DNA of 64,000 bases from assembly GCF_001540865.1 (NCBI RefSeq), contig NC_033623.1, positions 15,995,283-16,059,282 on the forward strand. The letters run 5' to 3'. Positions 24,571 to 36,183 of this stretch are shown here, in pieces (position 1 is the first letter of the stretch; every line of letters begins with the position of its first letter). The position numbers and the translations under genes were made by a program. Below the pieces are notes generated by a model. It did not search any database, was not told the DNA's origin, and worked only from the letters and a program-made list of their open reading frames with translations. Source of the stretch: Ananas comosus. Lineage: Eukaryota; Streptophyta; Magnoliopsida; Poales; Bromeliaceae.

Positions 24571-25319
24571 TCTTTCAGAGAGGATCAAATTGGCTCAACA
24601 TATAATATAATAACAACATGATTAGAACACCATCAAAAATGCATTAATTGAAGGACTAACTCATGAACAGTGTGAAACTTGACCCGACCCGGCCCGATTG
24701 CGGACATTCCATTTTGGATCAAAAGAATATTCCTTCTATATCACGAGAAGGGGTTATTATATAATTAGAAGGTTCTACAACACAGGTTAATTTGGGATTA
24801 ATTGTCCGGATTACGAATTGTTGTACTTAAATTTGGACCCGATTAGCAGATGATTGTGACATTAGGCTTAGCTAAGTGATTTGCTTCGGGGCGAAAAAAA
24901 CAGCTGGACCCAATTGGAGCCAGTTTAGGTTTAGATGTAGTGCGAACCAGTATGTGACCATGTTAAGCTACAGGGTAGTGGTTGGAAAGCTGATGTTGGG
25001 CCGTGTCGATATTCAATAAAGCTGTGAGTTCGATGTGTTGATGAGATATTGCAAATGTTCGAGGAGTTAAGTAAGGGGTCATAATTAAATTAGAAATTAG
25101 AAGACGGTTGAGGAGATGATGGTTGTCGATAAAGAAAATGAGTGATTCATTTGAGAGAATTTATTGCAAAAAAAGAGATAGCGAACCTAGAAATCTGATA
25201 AAAGTACGAACTGTTTATTTTAAGAATAACTACAAGTTCAGATAGGAACTAATTAATTTTGCATTTGTAAGAAAAATGAATTGTTTCGGGAAATAAAATA
25301 AATAGTATTTAGATGGTTA

Positions 25320-25760
25320 GATTGGAATAGATTGAATAAGAGATATAATTTTAAATTTAAAATATTTTATCTAATTAATTGATATCAAAATATTAATTAA
25401 AAATAATTTAATAAATTAATAAATTTAGTAAACATGAATATTGTATAAGATAATGAAAATATATTAATTAATTAATTAAATATAAAAAATAATTTAACTT
25501 TTTAATTAGTTAGTAAATTTTTTAGTTAGATAACTAGTAAAAAAATTAATTAGATTAATTAAAATATTAATGGCTGATCAATATATTTAATTATTAATTT
25601 ATGGATAAACACATTAAATTATTAATAATTAATTAGCTGATTAATTATAAGTAATAAGTTAATTAGTTCTTTATTATTTAAGCAATAGATAATAATTTAA
25701 ATATATTAATTAAATTAATTAATAATTTAATATCATAATTAAAATTAAATATAGACTTTA
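25320..25760. repeat. AT-rich block of AATTAATT-type words
   Basis: Almost pure A+T with recurring ttaattaa and aattaatt and a 27-29 bp direct duplication at its right end (25736-25794). Such DNA can act as a matrix attachment region; nothing here proves it. Confidence 0.5.
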
Positions 25761-26664
25761 GTTCATAATTAAAATTAAATATAGACTTTAGTTAATCTTG
25801 TTTCCACTTGGAAATAAGCTTGTTCTAGAAAAAAAAAAGGGAAGAAACAATAATTCTAAACTTATACCTAGTTATACAAGCTTATTCCAAAAATCCAAAA
25901 ACTATTATTATCGGGTATGAAAATTTATGTTTGGGAATAAAGAGGGGAATAATAGATTATTCCGTCTATTATTCTCGAACCAAACATTGCCTTAGTCTTC
26001 AAACTATCTGGTGTGACCTCTAAGAGCTCTGATGCTTGGCATATCTGACACCATGAAAAATTTTGCTGCTACCCAAGTCCTTTTTATTAAAAGAGAGGCA
26101 GATATGGTAGTCGATTGGCTACCAGAACTAACTCGGCTCAATCTTTTTTATTTACTGATGCAAATCGGCATCCAGAGTTATTTTGAATGTTAGATAAGGA
26201 TATAGAGCCTTTTTTAATTTCGTGCTAATAAAATTATATTTTCTTTTGAATTTTGCTCAGAATGCCTACACTTTTGTATTCTATTTTGTACGGCTTCTTG
26301 AAGATTTATACTTTTTTTGAGATGTACGAGTGACATTGCTCTTATATTGAACATTCAAATTTTTAATTTTTATAATTAACTATCTAGTTTAATTTGTATT
26401 GCAATCAAAATGGCCAGCCACGGACTACAGATAAAGTTAAAGTTGATTTTAAAGTCCCAAATATATCTGGCTAAAATTTTTTAATTTTAAAAGATTAAGT
26501 AGTAAGAAAGTGTTAATGAAAAAACAAGAAAGTTTTACGTGAATGTGTAAGAAAATGGACCGACACGGACCAAAAGATTCATTCAAGCCGAAACGAAATT
26601 AATTGCAACAATTCTGGCCCAACCCGGACCTAACTCGATCCAAAATCGGCAAATTGCCATGTTG

Positions 26665-26666
<2 letters not shown>

Positions 26667-26720
<54 letters not shown>
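26667..26720. repeat. Poly-T run of about 54 bases
   Basis: An uninterrupted T run. On the minus strand it would be a poly-A tail, but the sequence on its left does not match the local LINE or SINE tails. Confidence 0.85.
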
Positions 26721-28268
26721 CCCGTTTTTAATCTTGTTTTTAAAGTCGTAAAAAGTAGGCCTGATTTGGATCGAGTTAGTTTTGGGTCCACCGATCGAGT
26801 TAGATTGGATCAAATTATTTATTACAATCGAAGTTCATATTTCAGTATTACTAAAACAACTTTAGACATTATTTTCTTCCTTGTCATGGAACAGAAGCGT
26901 GCTCACTGAAGTTGGAAAAGCCGATTATAAATAATTTGGATTGCAAGATTAATTAAAATACAGTAAATTATTTTGATAAATTTAATATTTTAGTTTCGTA
27001 TCATAATTTATAATCAGGCTAAACTTAATTTGTGTCTGTTATTGTTTAATTACCCCTCTATTTTAGACTTAAATGATATGGCATAAGGCCATGCCCACGA
27101 CATATTAGCTTCTGCTTCGCATATATGACGCAAAATAATTAATTAGGTGCGCGCGAAGCTAATTAGTTTATATGTAATGCTCCAATCTATTAGCACTAAT
27201 AATTTATTGAATCTAAACTACTAATCTAAAATATTTAAATTTAATTATTATAACCAGCATGCTTAATCCTTCTATTTATATATACCAATTACCTATGCGT
27301 ATATCATTTATTCCTAACTTTCCAACTAACCAAATTGTCACATCAAACAAATTTGTCCATGTGTCATCCTCATCCTTAACTGAGAAGCGACACAAATTAA
27401 ACATTAGCTATTACTGTCCCATATTTTCTCAAGAGGTTTAGTTTAGTTTCCAAACTATTAATTGTTCCAATTATTGCAGTATTTAAAAAGTGTTTAAGAT
27501 AGATGGGTGGAAATTCCTTAATAGATCCCAAATGGAGAAGTCCAAAACGCAATACCCATGCCCATTAACCCAAAACCGCTTGAATGGTAAGCAATTGGGC
27601 CTCCTCTAACCAGACCCATTGTCATCTTAATCTTATAACTTATTAGTGGCAGGTGACAAGTTGTTAATAAAAATAATGTTTCAAATGCTTACAATTTCAA
27701 CAACAACAAAAAGAAGAAGAAGAAGCTTTCCTTAAAAGAAAAAAAAATTAAAAAATATAAAAGAGGAGTATATAACCTATGCCGCGTTAGATGCTTTACT
27801 AGTATAGCTTTTAAAGAGAGTCTTAAAGTGAAATTACAATGATGATACGTACACCAATGGAACAATATTTTTGTGAAATACTAAAACTTTAGAAGAATAT
27901 ATAAATTATTGTGAATTTTTTAAACAATATATCAATTATTTGTATACTTTCAAGGGATATATATATATACATATATTTTTTTTGGTGGTATATTTGTGAG
28001 AGAAGTTCTTAGTCGCGCCAAGAGCCAATTGTCGTGTTGCCGATAGAGAGCTAAGGCATCTTATCCCTATAAGATTCCACAGCAAGGAATGGACGTGATT
28101 AATTAAGGGCCACCCCCCCCAATGAATTGGCTCTAAAAGATCAGAAGGAAAATCCAACTACTAGAACAATCATTAGGGCCTATTCAATTCAACTACATTA
28201 TCATCTAAAGCCAATACTATTCCTTTTTCTTTTTTTTTTTAAAAAAAAGAAAAAACCCAGGAGAAGTG

Positions 28269-29015
28269 ATGAAGGGAAGCCTTTGCCATGAGCTGGAGGT
28301 CGGCCTCCCGGCCGGCGAAATCTGGGAGGTCTACGGCACGCTGCGCCTCGCCCGACTGGCCGTGGAACTGCTCCCGAATATCCTCCAAAAGGCCGACATC
28401 GTCCACGGCGACGGCGGGGTCGGAACAGTTCTGCACCTCACATTTCCTCCTGGTGAGATTATTAATCGTTTCATGTATACGAACGGTGCAGAACTGTCCA
28501 ACAATGAATTGCGGAAAAAGGCCAAAAGAAAGAAAAAAAAAAAAGGAGCAAAATAATATATAGCACATGTTCTATTGAAAATACCATTCCAATTTATTAA
28601 TTTCTAATTAATTAATCATTTCAAGTGTAGTTAATTATCTCTCTTGTATTGATCCATTTTTGTTTCCATTGCTGATTAATTGGTTATCTCTTTGCTAGGA
28701 AATCCCGGGCCACAGTACTACAAGGAGAAGTTCACGAAGGTCGACAATGATAATTACGTGAAGGAGGCCGTGGTGATTGAAGGAGGGTACTTGGAGCTCG
28801 GATTTACATCATACTTAGTTCGCTTTGAGATCGTAAAAAAGGACGGCGATTCTTCCGTTATAAGGTCGTCGATCGAGTACGAGATCGACGACGAGAACGC
28901 AGGAAATGCTTCTTTTGTGACAACTGGGCCCCTTGTTTCTATTGCAGAAGCAATCTCCAGTCATCTCATGAAGCAAAAGAGTGCTGGTCGTCATTACAAC
29001 AAATCTTGCACTTAA
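28269..29015 (+). CDS. Bet v 1/PR-10 family, norcoclaurine-synthase-like, copy 1
   Basis: Exon 1 is 28269-28452 and exon 2 is 28699-29015; they join within a Gly codon (PPG) to give 166 aa without a signal peptide, so a cytosolic protein is expected. Family marks: GDGGVGTV (48-55, the glycine-rich loop), KVDNDN, VIEGGYLELG and the C-terminal helix (IAEAISSHLMKQK). The intron sits at the usual Bet v 1 position (near codon 62, phase 1). By comparison from memory with Thalictrum norcoclaurine synthase, Tyr69, Glu71 and Lys83 align with its catalytic Tyr108, Glu110 and Lys122, while Asp141 is Val102. Most monocots do not make benzylisoquinoline alkaloids, so the real ligand is unknown. A second copy lies 3 kb downstream in the same direction. 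Confidence 0.9.
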
Positions 29016-29029
29016 AAATACTTTAAACA

Positions 29030-29290
29030 ATAATTAGCGATGTTTTGAAATGTCGGCAAGTATAATTTCGACCCTTATAAAAGCATCGAATAAAAAATCG
29101 TGAAGTAAATATGCATGTCGGAATAAATATATCGATGCTTTAATATTAGCGTCGAAAAATTTTTATCAGTATTTGATAAGAATATATTTATTGGCGACGC
29201 TTAGTTATGGCGTCGGTCATGCCAAATATTGAAGATGTCAGAATAAAGTGTCGACTAAGAAGCGTGGTTTAAAATATATTTTATTGTACT
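29030..29290 (+). repeat. Possible CACTA-type subterminal repeat remnant
   Basis: Short motifs recur in both orientations: tattagcgatg, atgtcggcaag, tattagcgtcg, ggcgacgcttagttatggcg, cgtcggtcatgcc. Arrays of gcgtcg/cgacgc words are common near the ends of plant CACTA transposons. No CACTA terminus was found next to it. Confidence 0.3.
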
Positions 29291-29470
29291 GTCCTCAAAT
29301 CTCTTAAGCTATAATCAAGTTTAGAGAATATAAGAATTTTTAAGTTAAATGCTTGTTAATAAGTGTTGTGATCTTGAGAAGCGTTCATAATACTAAGTTT
29401 TTATTTTCTCTTATTCTTTTTTTTGTCAAAAGGGAATAACAAAAGGGAGAAGGATATTTTTGCGATATGT

Positions 29471-29625
29471 TTTTGTTTTTTTTTGAGAAATAGGTAGCAC
29501 GCTATTCGCTTTGTTTATTTCATTTAGAAATAAACTTAACTGAAAAGGTGAATCAACTAGGATTCGAATTTGGGTCTTGGGTACCAATCATCAAGCCCTT
29601 TGCCACTTATTTTAGGAACGGTCAG
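29471..29625 (-). repeat. tRNA-derived SINE, minus orientation
   Basis: On the minus strand the B box reads aattcgaatcctagttgatt and the tail reads gaatagcgtgctacctattt, then ctc and an A run. Imperfect 10-bp flanks tgcgatatgt (29461-29470) and tgcaatatgt (29626-29635) are the likely target-site duplication. It inserted between the two PR-10 copies. Confidence 0.78.
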
Positions 29626-29839
29626 TGCAATATGTGAATGTTAGGCAATTAATAATGTCCATGTAAGAATATAGAAAACAAAAACAGTAGAAAGAAACTT
29701 CAAGCTGTACTCTTTGAAAATGCATGTTTCCTGCATTATGATCGTGTAGTAATATAATTTCTTATTTTCCAGAACAAATGTTATTGAAGATAGCTTATTC
29801 CAAAATTACGCACCATCGATCTAATTTCTCCTGTGACAT

Positions 29840-29945
29840 CAGAAGAAATGCAATTAAATGGTCAGGACAAATGGTTCTTTTACATAAGAAGCATCATCAA
29901 AGCCTTAATGATTTACATAAGAAACATCATCAAAGCCTTTTTGGC
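29840..29945. repeat. Short tandem duplication
   Basis: A unit containing acataagaagcatcatcaaa is repeated as acataagaaacatcatcaaa about 35 bp downstream. The open frame across it (29778-30020) is not credible as a gene. Confidence 0.7.
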
Positions 29946-30142
29946 CATATATTTTGCTGTTTGATATCAGCCTTTCTAACGCAAATAATAAAAGACTTAA
30001 TGATTTACACAATGTTTTAAAAATCAGTGAAATAGTGATTCAAAAATATTATTAGGTGAAAGGTCAATGGTTGAACCAGCATTAGCATAACATCACATAT
30101 ACTTAATTATTATTTTCAATTTTATTAAATAAATAAAAGGAC

Positions 30143-30500
30143 AACTTCAAAAACTCTCTTGTTGTTTCGTACTTTTTTATTTTAGTATCATATGGTTTGA
30201 AGTGTATCAAGTTAGTACTTTGTGGCTGTGGTTTCACGCTTTCTCACTTTAGTACCCTGTGATTTAAAATGTATCAAGTTAGTACTCTATGATTTTATTT
30301 TTATATCAAGTTAGTACTCTGTGGTTTTATTTTCGTATCAAATAAGTACCATATGGTTTTTTTTTTCTCTTAATGAAATATTAAACCACGGAGTACTAAA
30401 ATGAGAAAGTGCGAAACCACAGGGTACTAACTTGATACACTTTAAACCACATGGTACTAAAGTGAGAAAGAGTGAAACCTCAAGGGGGTTATTTGAAGTT
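30143..30500. repeat. Fold-back (long inverted repeat) element
   Basis: The left arm has acttcaaaaactctcttgtt, ggtttcacgctttctcactt and atgtatcaagttagtactct. The right arm has the inverse: gagaaagtgcgaaaccacag, ggtactaacttgatacactt and ggttatttgaagttt. The arms are over 100 bp each and contain internally repeated units around a tcaagttagtactctgtgg core. No coding capacity; probably a MITE or fold-back transposon. Confidence 0.75.
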
Positions 30501-30955
30501 TTTCCATAAATAAATATATATTATAAATATATATATTATTATATTATGGTATCACACTTAATTATAAATATTGATTTTTAGATTAAATTAAGTAGATATA
30601 AGTTTTTAATATTTACTTTTTATTAGAGTAACGTCCACTAATATAAAAAATTAACTATGTTTATTTAATTTAAGTCATTAGATTTAATATGACTTGATTT
30701 AAAAAACTTATAGGTTTGATTAAAACTGAACCGGCTCACTAGCTAGATGGTTGGACCACCGATTCTAACAGTACAAATCGATTTTTTTACTTATACAATT
30801 AAAAAAGATTGAACCGAATCACTTTATAGACTGAATTATAAAAGATCAAACCAACATATTCCATCCGATTTTTAAAACATTGATTTTACACCCCTAAGGG
30901 TGGCCACCGGGAGCCCTCAAAAGCTCATCTAAGTTTGCTTATAACTATGGTTAAG

Positions 30956-31100
30956 CAACCAATCGTTCCTAGCGCAAGTGACAAAGGATTTGATGTTAGT
31001 ATCCGAGATTTCAAGTTCGAATCCGAGTTGATTCACATTTCTATCTAAGTTTATTTCTAAATAAAATAAACGAAATAGTCATGCTACCTATCTCTCAAAG
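30956..31100 (+). repeat. tRNA-derived SINE
   Basis: Head tcgttcctagcgcaagtgac, B-box region caagttcgaatccgagttga, body cacatttctatctaagttta, tail gtcatgctacctatctctca. The A run at the end is very short, and no clear target-site duplication was seen. Confidence 0.8.
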
Positions 31101-31273
31101 TCATCGCACTACTCCAGGTGGTGGCATCAAAATTTCTTTAATAAGAGGCAATAAAAATAAAAAGTGGAGAAGCAATATCTTTATTAAGGTGGCAACTTGT
31201 ACATATTGGATAACTATGAAAATATTAAAATTCAAACTTATTAGTAACATAAAATTCAACCCTTTATAACTAC

Positions 31274-31277
<4 letters not shown>

Positions 31278-31344
<67 letters not shown>
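31278..31344. repeat. (TA)n microsatellite
   Basis: More than 30 TA units. Confidence 0.95.
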
Positions 31345-31351
<7 letters not shown>

Positions 31352-31830
31352 AAATTAATAATTTGATCTTGTCTTTAAGAGTTGCAGAATGCGTGCGGTC
31401 CATTTTAGTCCAGAGCTGAGAGCATACTAGATGCAACCTGCTCAATATCTGTCTTCGATTTAATGGTAATATATACAAAAATAAAAACAAAAATAAAATG
31501 CACTTCGATTTAAATTATAATCATGCAACTTTACTAATCAAAGTCATCTTTTTTTTTCACAATATTTGTCTCTTTTTTTGCATGCCTAGCATTTTTCGCA
31601 GAATAATTGCACCCCCATGTTAGGCGCCCAACAATGACTATATCTGTACCTGACACGGCCACATGTATTTGTTTTTTTCCTTAAACAGCAAAATTTATGT
31701 AAATCTCGTGTTCCATCAGGGTATTTTTTATAATGCATATATATATATATATATATATATAATATAAGCAAGTTGTTTTATTTTTCAATGTGCATCACAT
31801 GGATGTGATTCACGCACCGTCACAAGTTGG

Positions 31831-31840
31831 CTATAAAAGC
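31831..31840 (+). promoter_or_regulatory. TATA box of PR-10 copy 2
   Basis: ctataaaagc lies 127-136 bp upstream of the copy 2 start codon. No comparable TATA box is visible in the 200 bp before copy 1. Confidence 0.65.
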
Positions 31841-31966
31841 TCTTTAGAGAAAGCAGATTGCAAGAACCACAAAAGCTTCTGAAACTATCATCCAAGCACA
31901 TATATATATATATATATAGCAGTAGTCCCGATCAACGGCCAGATCAAGGACCAAAAAAAAGAAGCA

Positions 31967-32739
31967 ATGAAGGGAAGCGTTTGCCATGAACTCGACACCG
32001 ACCTCCCCGTCGACGAGCTGTGGGCGGTCTACGGCACGCTCCGCCTCGTCCAGCTGGCCGCAGAGTTGCTCCCGAACATCGTGCAAAAGGTCAGTACCGT
32101 CCACGGCGACGGCGAGGTTGGCACTGTGATTCAGGTCAACTTTGTTCCCGGTGAGTTATTCGAGCCCAAACCCGACTCAGTAATTTTTCGCCACTATGTA
32201 CATGATATCTCACAGTATAGAACTTAACGATACCTGCACATTTTTACCTTTCTTTTCGGCGTTTTTGGTAGACTTGAAAGAATTGCACTGCAGGTTTTGT
32301 TGATTTATTGGAGGAATCCGAAGTCGAGATCCCACAATATTGCAAACATTTTATGCGACCCGATTGATGTAACTTCTTTACGATCGAGTTCTATAATATA
32401 GTTCTCGATCTTACTAGTTTCTGCATGCTTTTGACAGGAATTCCCGGCCCACCGTACCAGAAAGAGGAGTTTGTAAAGGTCGACAACGAAAACCGCGTGA
32501 AGGAAGCGAAGGTGATTGAAGCCGGGTTCCTGCTGTTTGGATTTCAATCCTACTTGATGCGCTTTGAGATCGTCAAAAAGGACAACGACTCTTCCGTCAT
32601 AAGGTCGACGGTCGAGTACGAGATCGACGACGAGCACGCAAGCAATGCTTCTCTCGTCACCACCGACCTCGTAGCTACGATTGCACAAGTCATCGCGAAG
32701 TACCTCAAAGATCAGAAGAGTTCTCCACCGAGCTCTTAA
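31967..32739 (+). CDS. Bet v 1/PR-10 family, norcoclaurine-synthase-like, copy 2
   Basis: Exon 1 (31967-32150) has exactly the length of copy 1's first exon (184 bp). Exon 2 is 32438-32739, giving 161 aa. Shared marks with copy 1 include MKGS.CHEL at the start, VYGTLRL, HGDGEVGTV, KVDNEN and SYLMRFEIVKKDNDSSVIRS. At the positions of the norcoclaurine synthase catalytic residues it has Gln69, Glu71, Lys83 and Met102, so the Tyr is lost while Glu and Lys remain. It is thus less likely than copy 1 to do that chemistry; ligand binding or another reaction is possible. The pair is clearly a tandem duplication. A poly(A) signal, aataaa, lies at 32865-32870. Confidence 0.9.
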
Positions 32740-32864
32740 TTAAGCCTCCTTTCGAGTGCTGCAAGAAAATAAAGAGATCGATCCGTTTCCTCGTTGTTGT
32801 GCCTCGTTGTTGTTGTTCTTATTCTTATGTCTATTTGATGATGTACTGGTTTGTGAGAGAGAAA

Positions 32865-32870
32865 AATAAA
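32865..32870 (+). promoter_or_regulatory. Polyadenylation signal of PR-10 copy 2
   Basis: aataaa, 126 bp after the stop codon, in an AT-rich context. Confidence 0.5.
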
Positions 32871-33173
32871 TGACAAAAAAGATATTTTGTCGTCTAATCA
32901 ACTGTGCCATGCATGCTCTCCCATTGGCATTCACGAAGAACAAATCTCGTTTAATTATATCGGTACCTAAAGAATATATATAGATGCAATATATATTCTT
33001 ACGTAAATTAATGAAGATCGGGATCTAATTAAATTTCTCAAATTGAAAAAAAAAAAACGAAAAAAATGAAAGTTTCTCAAACTATATATTTACATCAAGA
33101 TTGTGCCTTCATGAAAGGATACGTAGGAGTAAATATAATAATAATAAAAATGATAGGAACAATACATAAAGAA

Positions 33174-33325
33174 TACCAACCGTTTCTAGCGTAAGTGACA
33201 AAATGGCTTGTTGGTTGGTATCCGAGACCCAAGTTGGAATTCTATAGTTGATTCAAATTTCTAGCTAAGTATATTTCTAAATGAAATAAATAAAGCGGAT
33301 AGCATGCTACCTTTCTCTCTCTCAA

Positions 33326-33360
<35 letters not shown>
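33174..33360 (+). repeat. tRNA-derived SINE with long target-site duplication and AAT tail
   Basis: The head ccgtttctagcgtaagtgac, body gattcaaatttctagctaag and tail gcggatagcatgctaccttt match the family. The B box is mutated (aagttggaattc). The A tail has become an (AAT)n microsatellite (33327-33360). The flanks tgataggaacaatacataaa (from 33151) and tgataggaacaatacacaaa (from 33361) form a target-site duplication of 23 bp with one mismatch. Confidence 0.85.
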
Positions 33361-33363
<3 letters not shown>

Positions 33364-36101
33364 TAGGAACAATACACAAAGAACAATCCTCTTGAGTTAG
33401 TTCGGATTAATAATTGAACTAAACTTACCTGGAATATAGAAAACTTAAATAGCCCATGAACGGCATTGTTTACGGTGATGCGCATAACATTTTTATTTTT
33501 TTTTAACCCTTTAATTACGCATATGAGATGATCAATGTGAGAAAATCCTGCACGCTAGAATATAGGCAATTAATGCACAACCCTGTATGTTGTAGGGATA
33601 CAACTATTTGAAGACGTAATAATAGTGCATTATAACGTATTGATAAGGTGCATGCCAGGTAAGATTTTTATTTTTTATTTTTAAACAAACATGTATAGAA
33701 ATAAAAAAAAAATTTGCTAAAATATATTTTATCCAAATCTCGTGATCCATGTAGATCTTAATGACATATATTTGTAAATTATTAGTAAAAGTTTTTTTTT
33801 TATTGCAAATCTCCTGCTATATATCCTGCTATGCTACAGAAGGCTGATGTCATGTTAGCCAACTACCAATAAAAATAAAAAGAAAACAGTTAAATAAGAA
33901 CAGCCCACTTGCACCTTGATCCACATCTCAATCACACCTTACATATAAATATTAATAGGTTTTAATCTTGTATTTATCTTAATTAATAGGTCAAAACAAT
34001 TAATTAAAATAATCATTAAAATTGGAGGCAAAAACTTCCTAGAAACAAGTTATTGAATGATAATGGTTATATTTCATGAAATAAAATTACAAAAGAAAAT
34101 AAATTTATTTAATAAAATGTAAATTTTGAAAGCTCAAGTAATAAAGAAAGCTTATTTATCTAATATAGATTAATAATTTAATTTGCAATCTAGATAAATG
34201 TTTGGATCTAGGATTTAGCATGATATGCCAACTCATTTATATGAGGTGTTTGCATCTAAACTTAAACTGTCCTTTTTTGGATCTTACTTGAACTATGTAT
34301 AGCACATTTTAAATGAGCTATGGGACTCAGAAATTTGACGGTACTACTAAAGGTTGTAATATGTTTAATCTAAAATAATTTATATCAAAACTTAAATCAT
34401 AACTACCCTAAACAAAATATTCCTATTACTCGACAAAATGCATGAAAATTACTAGGTATTAAAAAAGTATAATTTTTATTTGATGTGTTACATTAGGTTG
34501 ATATCATATCCATAAAATGGATAGTTCAATAGTAAAGTGGTAGATTCTGAAGAATTGTAAAAGCAGAAACATGATTACATTCGAGAAAGCCATCACCTGC
34601 AGTATGTAATTCATTAAAACATCACAACCCACCTTTTTCTGTAAGATGAAATTAAATACTATTGATTTACAATATAAATACTTCACTCTCTGTCGGAGAA
34701 GTTTTAGACAATCTAATTTTGGTATATCCTGTTTTCAGCGACGCGATACAAAATATAGCTTGTATGCATTGTCACAAATAGAATATTAAGGGTACCGAGT
34801 TTAATATAATGACCAATCAGCTATGACATCTATTCTCTAGACTAACAAAATATAACGAGTAATTACCTATGACTTGCACTTCTAGACTAACAAAGTGTTT
34901 GAAGACTCCTAAAAGTCAAAATTAATAGATTTTTTTTCCCCTATTCCCATTTCTTAACGTCGTCCTTGCTACGAGATCACAATGCTTTGCAATACTTAAA
35001 CTAATTAAAATTTACCTTCTGTAAGACTACATCATACACATAAAAGTGTCCCAATTAAAGGATTTTAGAATGTAAAAACCATACGAAATTGCCACTAAGT
35101 TTGGACACTGTATACTTATAAATCAAATGCTATATTGATTATACCTGAATATAACGTCTTAGAATTTAAAATACTGACCGAGTAAATAGACATAAGCACC
35201 TTGGTGTACAATTTTCTAGAATGAATAGTGTTTTACCGGTTTCCTACATGCATGTTTTTTTATTCTATACTCACAATGTCCACAAAACTAGTATCTTCAA
35301 ATTTTTAATAGTAACAGCATAGAACTAATAACTAGCAGTCAATATCTACAAGTTGTGCCATGCATGAATCTTCCACATTTTAATGATTTTCTAAATCCAT
35401 ATCTCACAAAATACACGATTGCATTGACCGGACATTCTCTTATAACCGAACAACAAGATGCATCTTAACGGAAATCATGTCTGGCAAAACTATTGTGCAT
35501 GTGCATTTACAGAGATCATTCAGTGAAGAAATGATAGAAATATCAAGTTGAATATGTTAATAAGCCGACATGCACAATGAATGATTTCTACAAAATTTTT
35601 TTAAAAAAAACAAACCTTTGTGCGTCAATTGGTCGTTCTAGTGTTAGTATGATTAAGACAACAGCTAATTTTATCAGAGAAATCAAAAGAAAACAACATG
35701 AACATAAGTATAGAGGACAGAAGTGCACATAAGAATCTAAATCAGCACAGGCAATGCAAAACTTCCTTGAGTAATCCTCATCTGTAAGGCATCAAAGATT
35801 AGAGGGAATATCTCATATATAGTAAATAAAAATAAAATAAAAATAAATCAAATAAAACAAAAGGAAAACCTTCATTTTAATGCAGAGAGGAATGGCTAGA
35901 AATTTTGCAGTATTTCATCAATTGCTGTTCAGAAATTTTAAATCTTATCTATAGAAACAATGCACTATTAAATCCTGACAACTTGAAACAAAAGTTAATC
36001 TCAGACTATTGGAGCGAAAAAGAAAAACTTTAGGAGAAAATTAATCTTACATATAGAGATGATAAAGAAACAATGAGATATTGAGAGAACCTCTCGTCCG
36101 T

Positions 36102-36183
36102 AACAATGCAACCAAAGATCAGCATAAAAAACAAGAGACTTCAACAATGCAACCAAAGATCAGCATAAAAAACAAGAGACTTC
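36102..36183. repeat. Perfect tandem duplication, 41-bp unit x2
   Basis: Units 36102-36142 and 36143-36183 both begin aacaatgcaaccaaagatca and are identical. Confidence 0.95.

Larger units (their letters stand above)
23640..28268. other. Intergenic AT-rich region
   Basis: No gene found in 4.6 kb. Sub-features are a retroelement tail at 24460-24570, an extremely AT-rich block of attaattaa-like words at 25320-25760, a direct repeat of aattaaaattaaatatagac at 25736-25794, and a long T run at 26667-26720. Short open frames carry no domains. Confidence 0.5.

Noticed and set aside
26583..26813. 76-aa frame containing poly-Lys on the minus strand
   Set aside because: It is produced by the poly-T run and is not a gene.
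31101..31490. 129-aa minus-strand frame
   Set aside because: Most of it is an Ile-Tyr repeat read from the TA microsatellite.
5206..33326. Functional tRNA genes at the A/B-box sequences
   Set aside because: The copies do not fold into a tRNA cloverleaf with an anticodon stem, occur repeatedly with a common body and A-rich tail, and several have target-site duplications, so they are SINEs.
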